From NCBI GenBank assembly GCA_947500385.1, contig CANMSA010000008.1:172123-236122 (forward strand): a stretch of 64,000 bases of DNA. The letters are read 5' to 3'. Position 1 is the first letter of the stretch. Each line of letters opens with the position of its first letter. The translations under genes were made by a program, and so were the position numbers. This stretch comes from an uncultured Flavobacteriaceae bacterium. GTDB lineage: Bacteria; Bacteroidota; Bacteroidia; Flavobacteriales; Flavobacteriaceae. Below are positions 27,959 to 36,625 of this stretch, piece by piece. The notes beneath the pieces were generated by a model. That model searched no databases. It was not told the origin of the DNA and saw only the letters and a list, made by a program, of their open reading frames with translations.

Positions 27959-29592
27959 TGTTTATTTATTAAGGTGTTGATTTGTTCCAATTGTATTTTA
28001 AGTTGTTCATACTTAGCATCCTGCTCCAAAATATACAGCGTCAACTCCTCGATTTTTTCCAGCAATTTCATGTTCATCGTACCAAGATCCACTCCGTTTT
28101 CTTCCATTTCTTTGGCCGCGGGAATGTTTGGGAGATGGCCGTGTTTTGAGATGTAGTTGCGAATTTCTTCTAAGGTGCGAAGCTTATAATCTGCTTTAAA
28201 AACGTAATCGGGACCGGGAACGGAAAGGTCTACTTTTACCTCCTCGGCATGGATACGGCCTTTGACTGTTAAGGGGGCGTCAGGGTTGGTGGTGCCGATA
28301 CCAACGAAAGGCCCAAAACTGGTTGGTTTTATGGTCATCGCAAGTTGTGGAGCGTTGAACCCATACTCACCATAGAAATTTAGTCCTGTAATATTGGTAG
28401 AATATTTTGAGGCTTCGATTTTTGGACCTATATGGTTGTTAAAAGCGAATTGCAATGAGGCTTGACCTGAACTATTTGAAGAGGAATAGGAGGTATTTCG
28501 GATCAATAACGAAGGTTGATCGGACTCTGCGCTAGCAATTGTCAAAGTATTTGAAGGGGTGCTGGTGCCGATGCCTACCTGACCGTTTAGCAAAGTCATG
28601 GTTTCTACAGTACCGCCGTTATAGGTGTTGAATTGTATCCCGGTTTTTTGTGAGGTGCTTCCCCTTCGAACCAAAATTTCCGCGGCTCTAGAATCTACAT
28701 CCGTAGTGAAACGGAATCCACTACTATGCGCAGAATTGTTGGTGTTTTGCGCACTTTTTATTAAAAATTTACCAGAATGTAGGTGTAGTTTTTCTAAAGG
28801 GGCAGTAGTGCCAATACCTACATTGCCTTGGTTGTAAAAAATATCACTTCCGCTGGTATTCCAAACGGCATTGCCCGTTGGAGGAGGCGCAGTACCCCCG
28901 GTTAACAAATCGTTCAGGGATGGCTCTTGGCCATTTACCTCATAAATGGTCGGCGCAAACAGGTATAAATAATCGGAGGCATTGGTGTCGGCCCACATAT
29001 AAGCGCTGTGCTTCAAGGAGGTTGAGCTTGTGGAAAATTTGAAATCAGTGCCATCTAATACTTTCGCTCCGGTATCCGGATCATAGACCCCACCAATACT
29101 TGTGGTGCTCGTGTGGCTCGATGTATGCACAAAACCAACATACAAATACCATTTGTTTAGCTGCGGCACATCGCCCGCTTCGATTATGGCATTGGATACG
29201 GGGTTGCCATTAAGAGCCAATCCCGCATTGTTGCCACTTGAATTCAGAACAATGGCCTTAAGGACTTCGCTACCAGTGGTCGAGTTTGTTTTTTTCATCC
29301 AGACGGTCAAGCGATAGGTCTTGGTATGGCTAATGGGAACAATGTCTGTATTCCAACCACCATCCGTGCCAACGGTGACCCCATCTGGAGAGGCACGCCA
29401 AAGGATGGCATTGGTATCTCCGAACGGATCACTTCCCGTAACCCTTGCATTTTCGTCGACCGTACCATACCTGGTAAAGCCGGGTGCCGATCCCGTGCCA
29501 ACCGTCCAGGTAGAGGAATCAATTAAATTATTCTGTGCAAATGCGAGCGTGCCCACAATACAAAGGACAAAAAGGCAAAATAATTTTTTCAT
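27955..29592 (-). CDS. fibre-like protein with carbohydrate-binding-like head, paralog of next gene
   Basis: From the ATG at 29592 the protein is 545 residues with a signal peptide (MKKLFCLFVLCIVGTLAFAQ); an ATG at 29637 would add 15 residues before the signal and is less likely. The head (SSTWTVGTGSAPGFTRYGTV; YRLTVWMKKTNSTTG) looks like a carbohydrate-binding-type beta sandwich. From GNVGIGTTAPLEKLHLHSGK onward the sequence follows the downstream paralog nearly position by position, including the tail ending in LYILEQ. It is the first gene of the Rhs operon and is divergent from the second secretion half-operon. Confidence 0.78.
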   Translation of the reverse strand: MKKLFCLFVLCIVGTLAFAQNNLIDSSTWTVGTGSAPGFTRYGTVDENARVTGSDPFGDTNAILWRASPDGVTVGTDGGWNTDIVPISHTKTYRLTVWMKKTNSTTGSEVLKAIVLNSSGNNAGLALNGNPVSNAIIEAGDVPQLNKWYLYVGFVHTSSHTSTTSIGGVYDPDTGAKVLDGTDFKFSTSSTSLKHSAYMWADTNASDYLYLFAPTIYEVNGQEPSLNDLLTGGTAPPPTGNAVWNTSGSDIFYNQGNVGIGTTAPLEKLHLHSGKFLIKSAQNTNNSAHSSGFRFTTDVDSRAAEILVRRGSTSQKTGIQFNTYNGGTVETMTLLNGQVGIGTSTPSNTLTIASAESDQPSLLIRNTSYSSSNSSGQASLQFAFNNHIGPKIEASKYSTNITGLNFYGEYGFNAPQLAMTIKPTSFGPFVGIGTTNPDAPLTVKGRIHAEEVKVDLSVPGPDYVFKADYKLRTLEEIRNYISKHGHLPNIPAAKEMEENGVDLGTMNMKLLEKIEELTLYILEQDAKYEQLKIQLEQINTLINKQ

Positions 29593-30171
29593 TGGAAGGG
29601 TTTTAAACAGTTGTTTTTTTAACATAGATAGCTTCATACCGGTAAGGATTTTTTATAGGATCGCATTCCTCATAGGAGGAAGTTGTTTTCCAAATATTCG
29701 AAAGAATTGATGTATATCGTTCTTGTACAAAGAACTACAACGAGGATATAGGGGAACAAAAATAATTTCAAAAAAGGTTGGTCTGTATTCGTATTTAACT
29801 GATACCAAATTAGGTTTTTTTTTGAATTAATTACAAGTTTTATGGTCATTTTTGTAATAAAAATCTATACATGAACTATAGGTTTTCTTTAAGATTAAAA
29901 TCATTGTTGTTTTTTGTCAATTCTTTCAATTATTTTATCGTTTAACCTCTTTTTTTGGTAACCTCCGTCTTTAAGGCATTTCAAAAGTAATTTCGTTCCC
30001 TGCAAAAAACTTGCAGGGAACGAAATTATATTGTCCCATGATTAAAATTATTGTAGGAATTTCCATCAGGCACCGAAGGCAACACGATAGTTCAACCGTC
30101 CCGACACATCTTTTAGAATCCCCTACACTTATTTATCCTTGATTTTTATACCTTGTCAAAAATTTGTTCGA
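29593..30171 (+). other. 579-bp divergent intergenic region
   Basis: This A+T-rich region separates the Rhs operon (minus, start 29592) from the second secretion half-operon (plus, start 30172). It contains the long palindrome at 29988-30028. A TATTTTTG string on the minus strand at 29764-29757 matches the Bacteroidetes -7 element, but I found no convincing -33 partner. No coding sequence was seen. Confidence 0.5.
29988..30028 (+). promoter_or_regulatory. 41-bp palindrome upstream of secretion half-operon 2
   Basis: Arms of 18 bp, starting TAATTTCGTTCCCTGCAA on the left, flank a loop AAAAC. The inner 25 bp (29996-30020) are identical to the palindrome at 10821-10845, read in the direction of the secretion genes in both places. 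It ends 151 nt before the ATG at 30172 if the inner 25 bp are counted. It lies between two divergent gene starts, so it is not a terminator of either; an operator or a structured leader is the likely role. Confidence 0.68.
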
Positions 30172-30579
30172 ATGAAACGACGAGATCAAAAAATACTGGC
30201 CATCAACTTACAGGAGATGTTGATCGTGTTGGCCATTATCGGAATTTTGCTTTTATTGGCATTGCCAAATCTTATGCCTTTGATCACCAAAGCCAAAAGT
30301 GTAGAGGCACAAGTGCAGCTGAAAGCGATCTACAATGCGCAAAGTACCTACCGTTATATGTATAGCAAGTACAGCAGCGATTTTAACGAACTCGATTTTG
30401 AAGCGCCCAAAACGATCAAGGAAAATGGCACGGCCAATTATGTATATCAGATCATCAGTGCCGATAATGCCGCTTTCAAAGCTAGGGCCGAGGCCATTAC
30501 CGATTTTGATGGGGACGGGATATTGAACGTATGGGAGATCGATGAGACGGGAACCCCGAAACAAACGGTAAAAGATTGA
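30172..30579 (+). CDS. major pseudopilin-like protein (GspG-type)
   Basis: From the ATG at 30172 the protein is 135 residues. The leader is KILA followed by INLQEMLIVLAIIGILLLL. Ala stands where Gly is usual, but Glu at +5 and the hydrophobic helix are kept. The following helix (NLMPLITKAKSVEAQVQLKA) and the C-terminal DFDGDGILNVWEIDE, a calcium-binding-like loop, fit the G-type major pseudopilin, which needs calcium. An in-frame ATG at 30139 would add 11 residues and a longer leader. It begins the plus-strand half-operon, and its stop overlaps the peptidase start. Confidence 0.8.
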   Translation: MKRRDQKILAINLQEMLIVLAIIGILLLLALPNLMPLITKAKSVEAQVQLKAIYNAQSTYRYMYSKYSSDFNELDFEAPKTIKENGTANYVYQIISADNAAFKARAEAITDFDGDGILNVWEIDETGTPKQTVKD

Positions 30580-31064
30580 TTCTTATCCTAAAAATGTTGG
30601 CGATGGGTTGCTGCGGGAGTATTTTTTTTCAGGATATCAAAGAGCGGTTGGTCTCTTGGTTCCTGTTTCCGCTCTTGGCGATTTTCCTAGGGTTTGTTTT
30701 TTATGATACGGTCGCCACCCCCTACTTCTTTATACTATCTGTGGTAACAAATATGGCCTTGGTGACATTAATAGTTTTGATCTTGTTCGGATATGCCAAG
30801 TTCATTTTGAAAAAAAAATTTATCGATCATAGTTTTGGAATGGGAGACCTCTTGTTTTTTTACGCCATGGCGGTAGGGTTTCCGTCGGTGACCTTTATCG
30901 TACTTTTTGCCGGCGGTATTTTCTTTTCACTCTTGTTGTTCCTCGCCCTCAAGAAAAGGCGCGCCATGGCCACTGTGCCCTTGGCCGGGTATATGGCGCT
31001 CTATATAGCGATTGTGCTCGCAGGAAGCTTTTTCATACAATCCCCCTCTCTCTATACCTTATAG
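30576..31064 (+). CDS. prepilin peptidase, A24 family (GspO/TadV-like, short form)
   Basis: The 162-residue polytopic membrane protein has the two catalytic aspartates of type IV prepilin peptidases: Asp in FFQDIKERLVSW near residue 20 and Asp in the FGMGDLLFFYAMAVG motif (GxGD) near 91. It lacks the N-terminal methylase domain with its cysteines, as in TadV/CpaA-type peptidases. A TTG start at 30576 overlaps the pseudopilin stop in a TTGA arrangement and completes the first helix; ATG at 30594 is the alternative. It would cleave the pseudopilins of both half-operons. Confidence 0.85.
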   Translation: MILILKMLAMGCCGSIFFQDIKERLVSWFLFPLLAIFLGFVFYDTVATPYFFILSVVTNMALVTLIVLILFGYAKFILKKKFIDHSFGMGDLLFFYAMAVGFPSVTFIVLFAGGIFFSLLLFLALKKRRAMATVPLAGYMALYIAIVLAGSFFIQSPSLYTL

Positions 31065-31065
31065 A

Positions 31066-32475
31066 ATGCAGACCAATTACAAAATATCGCCCACTATACA
31101 ACAGCGTATCAACGCTGAACAGGCTTTTCATTATAGGGTGGTGCCCTTTGCCGAGGAAGATGGTACGCTCTTTTTCAAGACCGATAGCACCGCTTTGGAG
31201 GCCTTGGTGGCAGAGCTACAAATTGTGCTGAATACAGCAGTAGAACTAGAGTATTGTGAATCAAAAGTGCTACAGGACTACCTTACCGCCAACTATCGAA
31301 AAGCAGCGGAAACGGTAGATCAAAACCTGCGGTATACCCCCGATTTTTTAGAGAAAATTTTGATAACCGCCAAGGAGATCGGAAGCAGTGATATCCATTT
31401 TGAACCCTATGAGACCCGCTGTAGGATCCGTTTTCGTTTGGATGGGAAATTAGTAGAACAATTCAATATCCCCATCGATGAATATCCGGTAATCATCAAC
31501 AAGATCAAAATCAGGGCCGATTTGGATATCTCCGAAAAACGCCTGCCGCAAGATGGGCGTATTACCGTAAAATCGATCGGGGACGAGTTCGATATACGGG
31601 TCTCGTCCCTACCTACCTTGTTTGGTGAAAAAATCGTATTGCGTATTCTCAGCAAAGATGCCGCTTCGATCGATTTGGAAGACCTTGGCTTCACGACGGA
31701 GGAACTACGGATCTATAAGGAGGCCATTCGAAAACCCAACGGAATCGTATTGATTTCAGGGCCCACCGGTTCGGGAAAGACGACCACCCTTTATGCCACC
31801 CTAAAACTCTTGAATGTAACCGATACAAACATCCTTACCATCGAGGATCCCGTGGAATACACCATGGAAGGAATCAACCAAGTGCAGTTGAAAGAGAGCA
31901 TTGGGCTCGATTTTTCGAAGGCCCTCCGCACATTCTTGCGGCAAGACCCTAATATCGTAATGGTCGGGGAGGTACGCGATGTAGAAACGGCGAATATGGC
32001 GATACGAACGGCATTGATCGGGCGCTTGGTACTCTCTACCATCCATACGAATTCGGCCTGGGCGACCATCTCCCGTTTGATCGATATGGGCATTCCCTCA
32101 TTTTTGATCGCCACGACCTTGAATATGAGCGTCGCCCAGCGATTGGTGCGTAAGCTATGCGTACACTGTAAGGAAAAAGAGGAGTTGTCACATGCCCTTT
32201 TTCCCGATGGTTTTGTGCCTCCCCGGTCGATGACCCACCATTACTTGGCCAAAGGCTGTACTGCCTGCCACCATACCGGTTATAAAGGCCGAAAAGCGAT
32301 ATATGAGATCCTTCCCATTACCAGGGAATTGGTACTCAGAATTAAAAACAATGCCATGCAAATCGATGATTATTTGGAAGAAAATAAAATTGTTACCTTA
32401 CAACACAATGCCTTGCAGATGATTCAAAACGGTGAGACCGCCATAGAAGAAGTGTATTCACTGTTAACCATTTAA
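31066..32475 (+). CDS. gspE: type II secretion/type IV pilus assembly ATPase (GspE/PilB family)
   Basis: Starting at the ATG at 31066, 1 nt after the peptidase stop, the protein has 469 residues. Walker A is GPTGSGKTT (about 232-240), the Asp box follows (ILTIEDPVEYTMEGINQVQL), Walker B is IVMVGEVRD (about 297-305), and the His box is STIHTNSAWAT. Two CxxC pairs (365/368 and 398/401) form the zinc knuckle typical of GspE/PilB and not of retraction ATPases. The N-terminal domain is short. It powers assembly through the GspF-like platform protein encoded at 5.5 kb. No PilT-like retraction ATPase is present in the window. Confidence 0.94.
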   Translation: MQTNYKISPTIQQRINAEQAFHYRVVPFAEEDGTLFFKTDSTALEALVAELQIVLNTAVELEYCESKVLQDYLTANYRKAAETVDQNLRYTPDFLEKILITAKEIGSSDIHFEPYETRCRIRFRLDGKLVEQFNIPIDEYPVIINKIKIRADLDISEKRLPQDGRITVKSIGDEFDIRVSSLPTLFGEKIVLRILSKDAASIDLEDLGFTTEELRIYKEAIRKPNGIVLISGPTGSGKTTTLYATLKLLNVTDTNILTIEDPVEYTMEGINQVQLKESIGLDFSKALRTFLRQDPNIVMVGEVRDVETANMAIRTALIGRLVLSTIHTNSAWATISRLIDMGIPSFLIATTLNMSVAQRLVRKLCVHCKEKEELSHALFPDGFVPPRSMTHHYLAKGCTACHHTGYKGRKAIYEILPITRELVLRIKNNAMQIDDYLEENKIVTLQHNALQMIQNGETAIEEVYSLLTI

Positions 32476-32478
32476 GAA

Positions 32479-34728
32479 ATGAAAAATACCCTATTCCTTG
32501 TTTTTGTACTCTGCGCTTTTTGTTTGTTCGGGCAGGATGAAGGCAGAATTCAAAATATAAAAAACAATCTAGAGGCATTGGCAGTAGAAAATGCCGGCCT
32601 CAATGAAACCTTAAAGTTAGAGATCAATGTAGCGAACGTACCGCTGACCAATTTTCTCCTCGCCGTTTCAAAGGTGCACAAACTTAATATGAACGTAAGC
32701 CCGGAGCTACAGGATATCAGTATCGTCAATAATTTTTCGAATGTTACCGTGGCCGATCTGTTGGTTTTTCTCGTAGAACAATACCAGCTCGATATTTCCT
32801 TTACGGGCAATATTCTTTCCATTTACCGCTACAATCCGCCCCCACCGGAAATTATTGAGCCGCAACCCTTGGTGCGGTTCGATGCCTTGAACGATTTGCT
32901 TTCCATTGATCTAAAAAATATCCCGTTGGAAAAAGCATTCCGAAAAATCATTGATGAATCGGGCCGAAACCTGCTCTTTACCAATGGAATGGAAACCATT
33001 CCCTTAAACCTATATCTGAGCAATGCGACCTTTGATACGGCCATGAAAAGTTTGGCCGAATCAAACGGACTCGATTTTTCGAAATCAAGAGATGGGTTTT
33101 ACTTGTTTAGTCGCCCCGAAGATCTGGAGGCAGGTGGTGGTTCCCCTAGGATGAATCGTGGAAGAAACGGGGACAATTTCTACTATCAGGTCCTTGACTC
33201 CGTACATAGAATCGTTTCGGTCGATTTCGTGGAAGTGCCGGTGGCAGCGATCATTCGTGACCTTAGTTTCGATTTAAACCTCAATGTATATACGGCAACC
33301 CCTTTGGAAGAAGCAGGCACTGTTACTTTTAAAACAGATCGTATTTCCTACGACGAACTATTGGAACGTATGTTCGAGAGTCAAACCAAAAGTACTTTTA
33401 CGAATGGGAATGCTGCGACCAACCAGCAAAATCGAACAGGAAATCAGAACGGGGCGCAAAACCAATCGCAGCGAAGACAGGGGCAGGCAGCAGCTACACC
33501 GACCACTATGCCGACCAATTTTACCTTTAAGAAAGAAGGGGATGTGTATTTCTTTGGCACGGCAGATCAACTGAGCGTGCGTAAAATAGAGGTCATCCAA
33601 ATGATGCACCGATCGGTAGAGCTTTTGGGAGATCCCATGCAATCGTCCTTTGGTGGTGGGCGTGTCTCGGGAAGAACCGTAAACAGCAGCGTGAATTATG
33701 TGGGGGGCGGTTTTCAGAACGGCATCGGTAACAACCAAGGTTTTGGGAACAATCAGAATTTTGGGAACAACCAACGCGTGGGGAACAACCGAAATGTAAA
33801 TACCCGATCTAATTCGTTTGGGAATTATAACTCTGAAGCCGAGGCATTGGTGAATATTCTGCCCGATGATATTAAGGCAGATCTTGATATTCGAATGGAT
33901 TTTGAACTGAATAGTTTTTTGGTAAGTGGTCCTGCGGCCAATATCAACCGCTTTCGAAAGTTCATTGCCGAAATAGACAAACCGGTGCCGGTAGTCTTGA
34001 TCGAGGTCATGTTGATCGAGGTTAAAAAGTCGGCCACTGTGGAGACCGGTATCAGCTGGGGAATCGGTGAAAACCCTGTGAATACCAGTGGTAAACTGTT
34101 TCCGGAAGCAGACCTTACCCTGGGGGCCAATACCGTGAACAAGATTATCGGTGGCTTTGATGGCTTTGGTTCCTTTAATATAGGAAAGGTGGTTCCCGAG
34201 TTTTTTGCGACCATCAAAGCCATGGAACAAAATGGGAATTTAAAAATTCGGTCTACTCCAAAGTTGTCCACTTTGAACGGACACAGGGCCAATATGTCTA
34301 TCGGGGAAACCACCTATTATGTGGTAACGAACCAGAACTTTTTCGGCTCCCAGATCCCTACGACCTCAGAAGTGCGAAACTACCAACCGATCGATGCCGA
34401 ATTGGCCGTGAGCATTAAGCCATTGGTGTCCGGAGACGGACAAATAACCTTGGATATCAATGTAATTCAATCTGACTTTACTACGGAACGCATCGAAGAC
34501 GAGGCACCTCCGGGACTTACGTCGAGAGAGTTTAGTTCGATCATTCGAATGCAAGACCAAGACTTGGCCATCTTGGGCGGGCTGGAAGAAAAGGTAAAGA
34601 ACGATACCGGTAGCGGCGTTCCCCTACTGGCTAGGATTCCGATTATCAAATGGCTTTTTAGCAAGAAAAAGCGGGAAGACAGCAAACAAAAACTGACCAT
34701 TTTAATCAAACCTACGGTAATTTACTAG
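32479..34728 (+). CDS. gspD: secretin (GspD/PilQ-like outer-membrane channel)
   Basis: The 749-residue protein has a signal peptide (TLFLVFVLCAFCLFGQ) and N-terminal domains including a TonB-short-N-like N0 region (INVANVPLTNFLLAVSKV). A second, similar domain follows, then a Gly/Asn/Gln-rich spacer near residues 380-450 with repeated GNNQ-type words. The C-terminal secretin domain has VVLIEVMLIEVKKSATVETG, the RSTPKLSTLNG stretch, AELAVSIKPLVSGDGQITLD, and VPLLARIPIIKWLF near the end. It forms the outer-membrane pore. The Gly/Asn-rich spacer is unusual. It starts 3 nt after gspE and overlaps the L-like gene by 1 nt. Confidence 0.92.
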   Translation: MKNTLFLVFVLCAFCLFGQDEGRIQNIKNNLEALAVENAGLNETLKLEINVANVPLTNFLLAVSKVHKLNMNVSPELQDISIVNNFSNVTVADLLVFLVEQYQLDISFTGNILSIYRYNPPPPEIIEPQPLVRFDALNDLLSIDLKNIPLEKAFRKIIDESGRNLLFTNGMETIPLNLYLSNATFDTAMKSLAESNGLDFSKSRDGFYLFSRPEDLEAGGGSPRMNRGRNGDNFYYQVLDSVHRIVSVDFVEVPVAAIIRDLSFDLNLNVYTATPLEEAGTVTFKTDRISYDELLERMFESQTKSTFTNGNAATNQQNRTGNQNGAQNQSQRRQGQAAATPTTMPTNFTFKKEGDVYFFGTADQLSVRKIEVIQMMHRSVELLGDPMQSSFGGGRVSGRTVNSSVNYVGGGFQNGIGNNQGFGNNQNFGNNQRVGNNRNVNTRSNSFGNYNSEAEALVNILPDDIKADLDIRMDFELNSFLVSGPAANINRFRKFIAEIDKPVPVVLIEVMLIEVKKSATVETGISWGIGENPVNTSGKLFPEADLTLGANTVNKIIGGFDGFGSFNIGKVVPEFFATIKAMEQNGNLKIRSTPKLSTLNGHRANMSIGETTYYVVTNQNFFGSQIPTTSEVRNYQPIDAELAVSIKPLVSGDGQITLDINVIQSDFTTERIEDEAPPGLTSREFSSIIRMQDQDLAILGGLEEKVKNDTGSGVPLLARIPIIKWLFSKKKREDSKQKLTILIKPTVIY

Positions 34729-35936
34729 TGCTTGATCGTATCAAAACATATGTGAACGAAGGGTTTTTGTACTATGGCTTAGAGGTGTGTGAACATACCA
34801 ATGGGCTACGGTTTCATTTAGTGCAGGTACAACAAAAAAAACAAGAGCTGGTGATTCTTGAGGAAACCAGTTTCGATACCCTTCAGGAACTTACCGATAC
34901 CGTTCAAAAAGAACTTCCTTTTTTTTTGACGGTACACACCAAAGAGGTACTCACCAAAACGGTAGCTTCGACAAATACCGACGCGATAGAAGCAATAGTG
35001 CATGCTTCTTTTCCAAACCTTGATTTTACAAATTTCTATTATGAAGTAGCCCACGCCAAAGAACAACTACTCATTTCTATCTGTAGAAAAGAACCCTTAG
35101 ATGCTTTTATGGAAGAACTGGTGGCGCTGCAGCTAAAAGTGGTTTCCGTTTCCCTAGGTTTTTCCCCTATTTCGAACAGTACTCCCTATTTGCCTTCGGG
35201 GGAAGTGTTTGTTTCCACAAAGATACTAGCGCTTGAAAATGAGAAAATTAGCTCGGTACGTCCGAATGAGGGCAATGAACATACGACCTATACCGTTAAT
35301 GGCCTTGCCGTTAAGAGTACCCATTTAGTAGGCTTTTCAAGTATTTTGGGGTATCTCCTAAAACGCACCGGCGCACAGGGTAATTTACACGATGCCAAAG
35401 CGAACCTACGAAGCGACTTTGTTCATCAGCGACACTTTAAACTCTTGCTAAGGGCATCGCTCGCTGGTATTCTAGGACTCTTGCTCATTAACTTTTTGAT
35501 CTTCAATCACTACTATGAGAAGGTAGGGGCGATCGAAGAGGCCTTAGCGGTCAATGATGCGAACAAAGAACAGCTAATACGTTTAAAAACGGAAGTAAAA
35601 GGGAAAGAAGATCGGTTAAATGCGGTTTTGGCGATGGCCAACTCAAGAACCTCGTTGTACCTAGATGAGCTGGTACAAAGCCTTCCGGAATCGCTGTTGT
35701 TGAACGATATACAATACCAACCGTTGCAAAAACCGATGCGCGCTTCAAAACCGGTACTGCTTGTCAAGAACAGTATGATCGTTTCGGGGCAAGCAAGCAA
35801 TAACGGTGATTTTTATAGTTGGATCGGCGAGCTAGAGCAATTGGAGTGGGTCGACCATGTAGAGACCACCGATTATGACTATGGTTCGCGAAATTCTTCT
35901 AATTTTTCAGTCAAAATAACCATCAATGAGCGGTAA
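34728..35936 (+). CDS. GspL/PilM-PilN-like assembly protein
   Basis: The 402-residue protein has a cytoplasmic N-terminal part of about 245 residues that plausibly adopts the actin-like GspL/PilM fold. One membrane helix follows (LLLRASLAGILGLLLINFLI, about 243-263), then a coiled coil and a PilN-type ferredoxin-like periplasmic end (LYLDELVQSLPESLLLNDIQ; WVDHVETTDYDYGSRNSS). The GTG start at 34728 shares a base with the secretin stop codon. Identity as the L component rests on layout and position between the secretin and M-like genes. Confidence 0.7.
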   Translation: MLDRIKTYVNEGFLYYGLEVCEHTNGLRFHLVQVQQKKQELVILEETSFDTLQELTDTVQKELPFFLTVHTKEVLTKTVASTNTDAIEAIVHASFPNLDFTNFYYEVAHAKEQLLISICRKEPLDAFMEELVALQLKVVSVSLGFSPISNSTPYLPSGEVFVSTKILALENEKISSVRPNEGNEHTTYTVNGLAVKSTHLVGFSSILGYLLKRTGAQGNLHDAKANLRSDFVHQRHFKLLLRASLAGILGLLLINFLIFNHYYEKVGAIEEALAVNDANKEQLIRLKTEVKGKEDRLNAVLAMANSRTSLYLDELVQSLPESLLLNDIQYQPLQKPMRASKPVLLVKNSMIVSGQASNNGDFYSWIGELEQLEWVDHVETTDYDYGSRNSSNFSVKITINER

Positions 35937-36438
35937 AACTAAAAATAGGGTCTTGTTGCTGGGTGTGGTATTGATACTGCTGCTGTGCTATCGGTTTGCG
36001 ATTTCAAATACGCTCAATATCAGGCAAGAGCATGCGACCTTGCAGGCAGAGCAACGCTTGTTCGAAAATGCCCCGGAGCAATTGGCATTGTTGGTAAAAA
36101 AACAAAAGCACTATGATTCCATATTGAACAAGATGAACTTGGGAAATACCGCCATGGAGAACAACCTGCTCAGGATTATCAATCTAGAGGTAGAAAAACA
36201 GCAACTTAAATTACTCGATTTTAATGAACCCCATATTGCTGCGGTAGCCGCCAACCAATTGAATACCTACGATTTTACCTTGGAAGGAAGTTTTACCGGG
36301 ATACTAAAGACCATTTATGCCATAGAGCAAAAAAACAGTTTTGGGGAAGTAGTGCATCTAGACTTTCAAAAAAAGCGCAACTACCGCACCAACAAATACT
36401 ATCTTACCGCTCGTATCTTTATTCAAAATATCGAATGA
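35926..36438 (+). CDS. GspM/PilO-like assembly protein
   Basis: The 170-residue protein has an N-terminal membrane anchor (RVLLLGVVLILLLCYRFAIS), a coiled coil and a small alpha/beta C-terminal domain (YDFTLEGSFTGILKTIYAIE; RTNKYYLTARIFIQNIE), the PilO/GspM arrangement. It overlaps the L-like gene by 11 nt and closes the second half-operon. These proteins dimerise with the L/PilN component. Confidence 0.72.
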   Translation: MSGKTKNRVLLLGVVLILLLCYRFAISNTLNIRQEHATLQAEQRLFENAPEQLALLVKKQKHYDSILNKMNLGNTAMENNLLRIINLEVEKQQLKLLDFNEPHIAAVAANQLNTYDFTLEGSFTGILKTIYAIEQKNSFGEVVHLDFQKKRNYRTNKYYLTARIFIQNIE

Positions 36439-36625
36439 AAGGGTATTGGTAGAGCTTCGAAATTTGCTGAGACATACATTTTTCAAAGTGCTATTAACAT
36501 GGTGATTCTATCTAAAAAAAATAGCATTTCATCCACTTTTTTATTGCTTTGAACCAAAAAAACATCCTTATTTTAATCCTAGCACGGCCTTTGCCTTCCA
36601 AGAAGGAAATGTAAAAGATAGGATT

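Noticed and set aside
19289..29592. Prophage or contractile tail locus, because of the tail-fibre-like proteins.
   Set aside because: All four proteins have signal peptides, and no sheath, tube, baseplate, capsid or integrase gene is present.
10821..30028. The shared palindrome as a plain transcription terminator.
   Set aside because: At both places the flanking genes point away from it, so no annotated transcript ends there.
33358..34313. Long minus-strand frames opposite the secretin gene.
   Set aside because: They mirror the codon pattern of the real plus-strand secretin and show no domain.
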